Below are positions 6,034-8,912 of a DNA stretch of 8,912 bases, piece by piece. How positions within the stretch are numbered: the first letter of the stretch is position 1; each line of letters starts with the position of its first letter. A program made the position numbers and the translations under genes. The stretch lies in contig JAKSQG010000066.1 in the NCBI GenBank assembly GCA_024404275.1, forward strand, positions 1 to 8,912, given 5' to 3'. The notes beneath the pieces were generated by a model. The model was not told the DNA's origin. It saw only the letters and a program-made list of their open reading frames with translations, and made no database searches. The DNA comes from Clostridia bacterium. Its GTDB lineage: Bacteria > Bacillota > Clostridia > Christensenellales > Aristaeellaceae.

Positions 6034-8526
6034 ATGAAACAATATCAGGTAACGGGTATGAGCTGCGCCGCATGCTCCGCCCGCGTGGAAAAGGCGGTCA
6101 AAGCGGTTCCCGGGGTGGCGGAATGCGCCGTCAGCCTGCTGACCAACAGCATGGGCGTGGAAGGCTCCGCCAGCGACAAGGACATCATCAAAGCCGTGAC
6201 CGAAGCAGGCTATGGCTGCAGCGTCAAGGGTGAGGCGCAGACAAAGACCGCGTCCTCTGCCGATGAGCTGACCGATACCGAAACGCCGAAAATGATCCGC
6301 AGGCTTATCATCAGTGTGTGCCTGCTGCTGCCGCTGATGTATGTATCGATGGGCGGCATGATGTGGGGCTGGCCGCTGCCCGCGTTCCTGCAAGGAAACG
6401 TGATGGCATGTGCCCTGTGGCAGCTGCTGCTGGCGGGCATTGTGATGGTGGTCAACCAGAAATTCTTTGTCAACGGCTTCAAGGGGCTGATGCACAAGGC
6501 GCCCAACATGGATACGCTGGTGGCGATGGGTTCGTTCACTTCCTTCGCGTGGTCTGTGGTGACGCTCTTCCGCATGACAGCGATGCCCGAACATGCGATG
6601 CACCTGTCGCACGAGCTCTATTTTGAGTCGGCGGCCATGATATTGACCCTCATTACCGTGGGCAAAACGCTGGAAGCCCGCAGCAAGGGCAAAACGACAG
6701 ACGCGCTCAAAAGCCTTATCAAGCTTTCTCCCCGCACAGCCACGGTAGAAAGGGATGGCAAGCCCGTTTCGGTGCCCATTGAAGAGGTAAAACCCGGCGA
6801 TATCTTTCTTCTGAAGCCCGGTGACAGCGTGCCTGTTGACGGTACGGTCATTGAAGGCAGCGGCTCGGTCAATGAGAGCGCGCTGACGGGCGAAAGCGTG
6901 CCCGCCGATAAGACGGTGGGCGACCGTGTAAGCGCCGCCACCATCAACCTGAACGGCTCCCTGCGCTGCCGTGCGGAGCGTGTGGGCGAGGATACGACGC
7001 TGGCGCAGATCATTCGTCTGTGCTCTGATGCCGCGGCGACCAAGGCACCCATTGCACGATTGGCGGACAAGGTCAGCGGCGTGTTTGTGCCCGCGGTGCT
7101 GGGCATTGCGGCGGTGACGCTGGTCATCTGGCTGCTGATGGGCGAAAGCGCGGGTTTTGCGCTGGCGAGGGGCATCAGCGTGCTGGTCATCAGCTGCCCC
7201 TGCGCGCTGGGTCTGGCGACGCCTGTCGCCATCATGGCGGGCAGCGGTGTGGGCGCCAGAAACGGCATCCTGTTCAAGACGGCGGCTTCTTTGGAGCGGG
7301 CGGGGCGTACGCGTGTGGCGGCGCTGGACAAGACGGGCACCATCACCGAGGGTGTCATGAGCGTGACCGATGTGCTGCCGGAGGGCGGCTCCGAAGAAGA
7401 GCTGCTGCGCATGGCGGCGTCCCTTGAGATGCAAAGCGAGCACCCTGTGGGGCGTGCCATTGTAAAAGAGGCTGAAAAGCGCGGCATCAAGACCGAAAAC
7501 GTGACCGATTTTGCCGCTTTGCCGGGCAAAGGATTAAAGGGCAGGCATGCCCGTGGGCTCATTGTGGGCGGCAGTGCCGGCTATATTGCGGAGATCTCCG
7601 CTTTGACCGACGATGTCAAAAAACAGGCGGAAAAGCTTTCCGACGAGGGCAAAACGCCGTTGTGCTTTGCCGTTGACGGACGCTACATCGGCATGATCGC
7701 TGTGCGCGACACGCTCAAGAGCGACAGTGCCGAGGCCATCGGACAGCTCAAGAACATGGGCATCCGCGTGGTGATGATCACAGGCGACAACGCCCGCACC
7801 GCGGCAGCGATGGCCAAAGCCGCGGGGGTGGACGAGGTGCTTTCCGGCGTGCTGCCCGACGGCAAGGAAGCCGCTGTGCGGAGCCTGAAAAAGTACGGAC
7901 CTGTCATGATGGTGGGCGACGGCATCAACGATGCCCCTGCACTCATCAGCGCCGATGTGGGCGCTGCCATTGGCGCCGGTACCGATGTGGCCATTGACGC
8001 GGCGGATATTGTGCTGATGAAGAGCAGCCTTTCCGATGTGGCGGCGGCCATCCGCCTGTCCCGTGCGACACTGACCAACATCCGTGAGAACCTTTTCTGG
8101 GCATTTTTCTACAATGCCGTGTGCATTCCGCTGGCTGCCGGTGCGTTTATCCACTGGACGGGCTGGCAGATGAGCCCCATGCTGGGCGCCGCCGCCATGA
8201 GCCTTTCCAGCTTTTGCGTGGTGAGCAATGCCCTGCGCCTGAACCTGATCGATATTCATTCCCCCAGGCATGATCATCGTCTGAAGGGCAAGGCACCGAA
8301 GATGACGGTGCTGGAGCTGGAGGTGGAGGGCATGATGTGCCACCACTGCGAGCGGGCGGTATCCGAGGCGCTGTCGGCAATCGACGGCGTGGCGGACGCC
8401 TCTGCCAACTTTGAGACCGGGCGGGTCGTGCTGACCTGCGTTAAACCCATTCCGGAGCAGGCGCTCCGCCAAGCCATTGAAGAGGCGGATTATGCCCTGC
8501 TGTCCATGAAAGAACAGGAGAAATAA
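6034..8526 (+). CDS. copA: CopA, P1B-1 Cu(I)-exporting ATPase with N- and C-terminal metal-binding domains
   Basis: This 830-aa P1B-type ATPase exports Cu(I) across the cytoplasmic membrane. Domain order: heavy-metal-associated domain with CAAC (11-14), membrane segments from about residue 88, actuator TGES (285-288), transport-site CPC (388-390), phosphorylated Asp in DKTGT (432-436), nucleotide-binding SEHP (His 470) and hinge GDGINDAP (Asp 629 in GD). In the last two membrane helices the YN and MSLSS signatures are those of Cu(I)/Ag(I) pumps. A second metal-binding domain is fused at the C terminus (about 757-830) with GMMCHHCE, so the CxxC (769-772) contains two His. The C-terminal domain starts at an in-frame ATG (8302), so it could be a fused CopZ-like chaperone. 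The gene has its own promoter and follows csoR by 65 bases. The stop is TAA and there are no internal TAG codons. Silver export is possible but not distinguishable. Confidence 0.95.
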   Translation: MKQYQVTGMSCAACSARVEKAVKAVPGVAECAVSLLTNSMGVEGSASDKDIIKAVTEAGYGCSVKGEAQTKTASSADELTDTETPKMIRRLIISVCLLLPLMYVSMGGMMWGWPLPAFLQGNVMACALWQLLLAGIVMVVNQKFFVNGFKGLMHKAPNMDTLVAMGSFTSFAWSVVTLFRMTAMPEHAMHLSHELYFESAAMILTLITVGKTLEARSKGKTTDALKSLIKLSPRTATVERDGKPVSVPIEEVKPGDIFLLKPGDSVPVDGTVIEGSGSVNESALTGESVPADKTVGDRVSAATINLNGSLRCRAERVGEDTTLAQIIRLCSDAAATKAPIARLADKVSGVFVPAVLGIAAVTLVIWLLMGESAGFALARGISVLVISCPCALGLATPVAIMAGSGVGARNGILFKTAASLERAGRTRVAALDKTGTITEGVMSVTDVLPEGGSEEELLRMAASLEMQSEHPVGRAIVKEAEKRGIKTENVTDFAALPGKGLKGRHARGLIVGGSAGYIAEISALTDDVKKQAEKLSDEGKTPLCFAVDGRYIGMIAVRDTLKSDSAEAIGQLKNMGIRVVMITGDNARTAAAMAKAAGVDEVLSGVLPDGKEAAVRSLKKYGPVMMVGDGINDAPALISADVGAAIGAGTDVAIDAADIVLMKSSLSDVAAAIRLSRATLTNIRENLFWAFFYNAVCIPLAAGAFIHWTGWQMSPMLGAAAMSLSSFCVVSNALRLNLIDIHSPRHDHRLKGKAPKMTVLELEVEGMMCHHCERAVSEALSAIDGVADASANFETGRVVLTCVKPIPEQALRQAIEEADYALLSMKEQEK

Positions 8527-8529
8527 GCC

Positions 8530-8912
8530 ATGAACATGAATCAGCGCCGCGAAAGGATCGTGCAGCTTGTCAACGGCGGGGGCTCGGTGAGCTTCAGTAC
8601 GCTAAAAAAAGAGTTTCCGCAGATATCGGAAATGACGCTGCGCCGCGATCTGGAGTATCTGGATCAGGCAAAACAGCTGATCCGCACGCATGGCGGCGCG
8701 CGCAGCGTGGAGGTGCTGGTGGGCACGGATGACCTGCTGCCCCGCCGTACGCAGCGCAACGCGCAGGAAAAGCAGCAGATCGCCGTCAAGGCGGCGCAGC
8801 TGCTGCAGGAGAATACAACGGTGTTCCTCGATTCCGGCTCCACCTGCACGGAACTGGCCCGGGCGTTCCCCGACGGACCGTACATGATCTTTACCACCTC
8901 GGTGGGCTGCGC
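8530..8912 (+). CDS. DeoR/GlpR-family transcriptional regulator, 3' end outside the window
   Basis: The first 127 codons of a DeoR-family regulator are present and the frame is open to the end of the window. The N terminus QRRERIVQLVN...VSFSTLKKEFPQISEMTLRRDLEYLDQAKQLIRTHGGA is the typical winged helix-turn-helix (about residues 5-60), including the signature TLRRDL. After a linker (VLVGTDDLLPRR...AQEKQQIAVKAAQLL) comes the start of the sugar-phosphate-sensing domain, with VFLDSGSTCTELARAF. Members usually repress sugar or nucleoside catabolism in response to a phosphorylated sugar. The ATG at 8530 follows AGGAG (8516-8520) and lies 3 bases after the copA stop, so the gene is probably co-transcribed with copA. 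A second ATG at 8536 is possible but further from the ribosome binding site. The target cannot be told from what is visible. Confidence 0.88.
   Translation, partial: MNMNQRRERIVQLVNGGGSVSFSTLKKEFPQISEMTLRRDLEYLDQAKQLIRTHGGARSVEVLVGTDDLLPRRTQRNAQEKQQIAVKAAQLLQENTTVFLDSGSTCTELARAFPDGPYMIFTTSVGC

Overview
The window is chromosomal DNA from a GC-rich (roughly 60% by eye) bacterium, most likely a Clostridia/Oscillospirales-type Firmicute. The clues are an AddA-type (not RecB-type) helicase-nuclease, a YqhQ/DUF1385-prmC gene pair, a CsoR-CopA copper module, consensus sigma-A promoters, strong AGGAG-type ribosome binding sites, and two perfect ParB-binding parS palindromes. Nothing phage- or transposon-like is visible; every gene looks like a resident chromosomal gene.

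Layout. The left 5.5 kb is read on the minus strand in the order addA (5471-1989), yqhQ/DUF1385 (1909-890), prmC (893-63). It ends in a 46-base hairpin (10-55) just beyond the prmC stop. A divergent control region (5472-5668) holds the addA promoter and a leader with two tandem parS sites, plus the csoR promoter with two TACC-N7-GGTA operator-like sites. The right part is read on the plus strand: csoR (5669-5968), copA (6034-8526) with its own perfect consensus promoter, and a DeoR-family regulator that starts 3 bases after copA and runs off the window at 8912.

Main observation. Two conserved housekeeping genes are interrupted by in-frame stop codons, and all three interruptions are TAG (prmC codon 202; addA codons 929 and 1082). 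There is no frameshift, TAA or TGA inside either gene. Homology continues on both sides of each TAG, in the same frame. The intact nuclease active site of AddA lies downstream of the first TAG, with its DYKTD core downstream of the second. The five gene ends that can be seen use TAA (prmC, csoR, copA) or TGA (yqhQ, addA), never TAG. The simplest reading is that UAG is translated as an amino acid in this organism, by reassignment, a suppressor tRNA or pyrrolysine. The competing readings are independent nonsense mutations or assembly error. One affected gene, prmC, encodes the enzyme that methylates release factors RF1 and RF2, and RF1 is the factor that reads UAG.

How the genes work together. 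CsoR senses Cu(I) and probably represses its own promoter; CopA exports Cu(I) and carries a metal-binding domain at each end. AddA is the helicase-nuclease subunit of the AddAB double-strand-break repair complex; addB is not in the window. PrmC tunes translation termination. The parS pair suggests the locus lies in the origin-proximal part of the chromosome.
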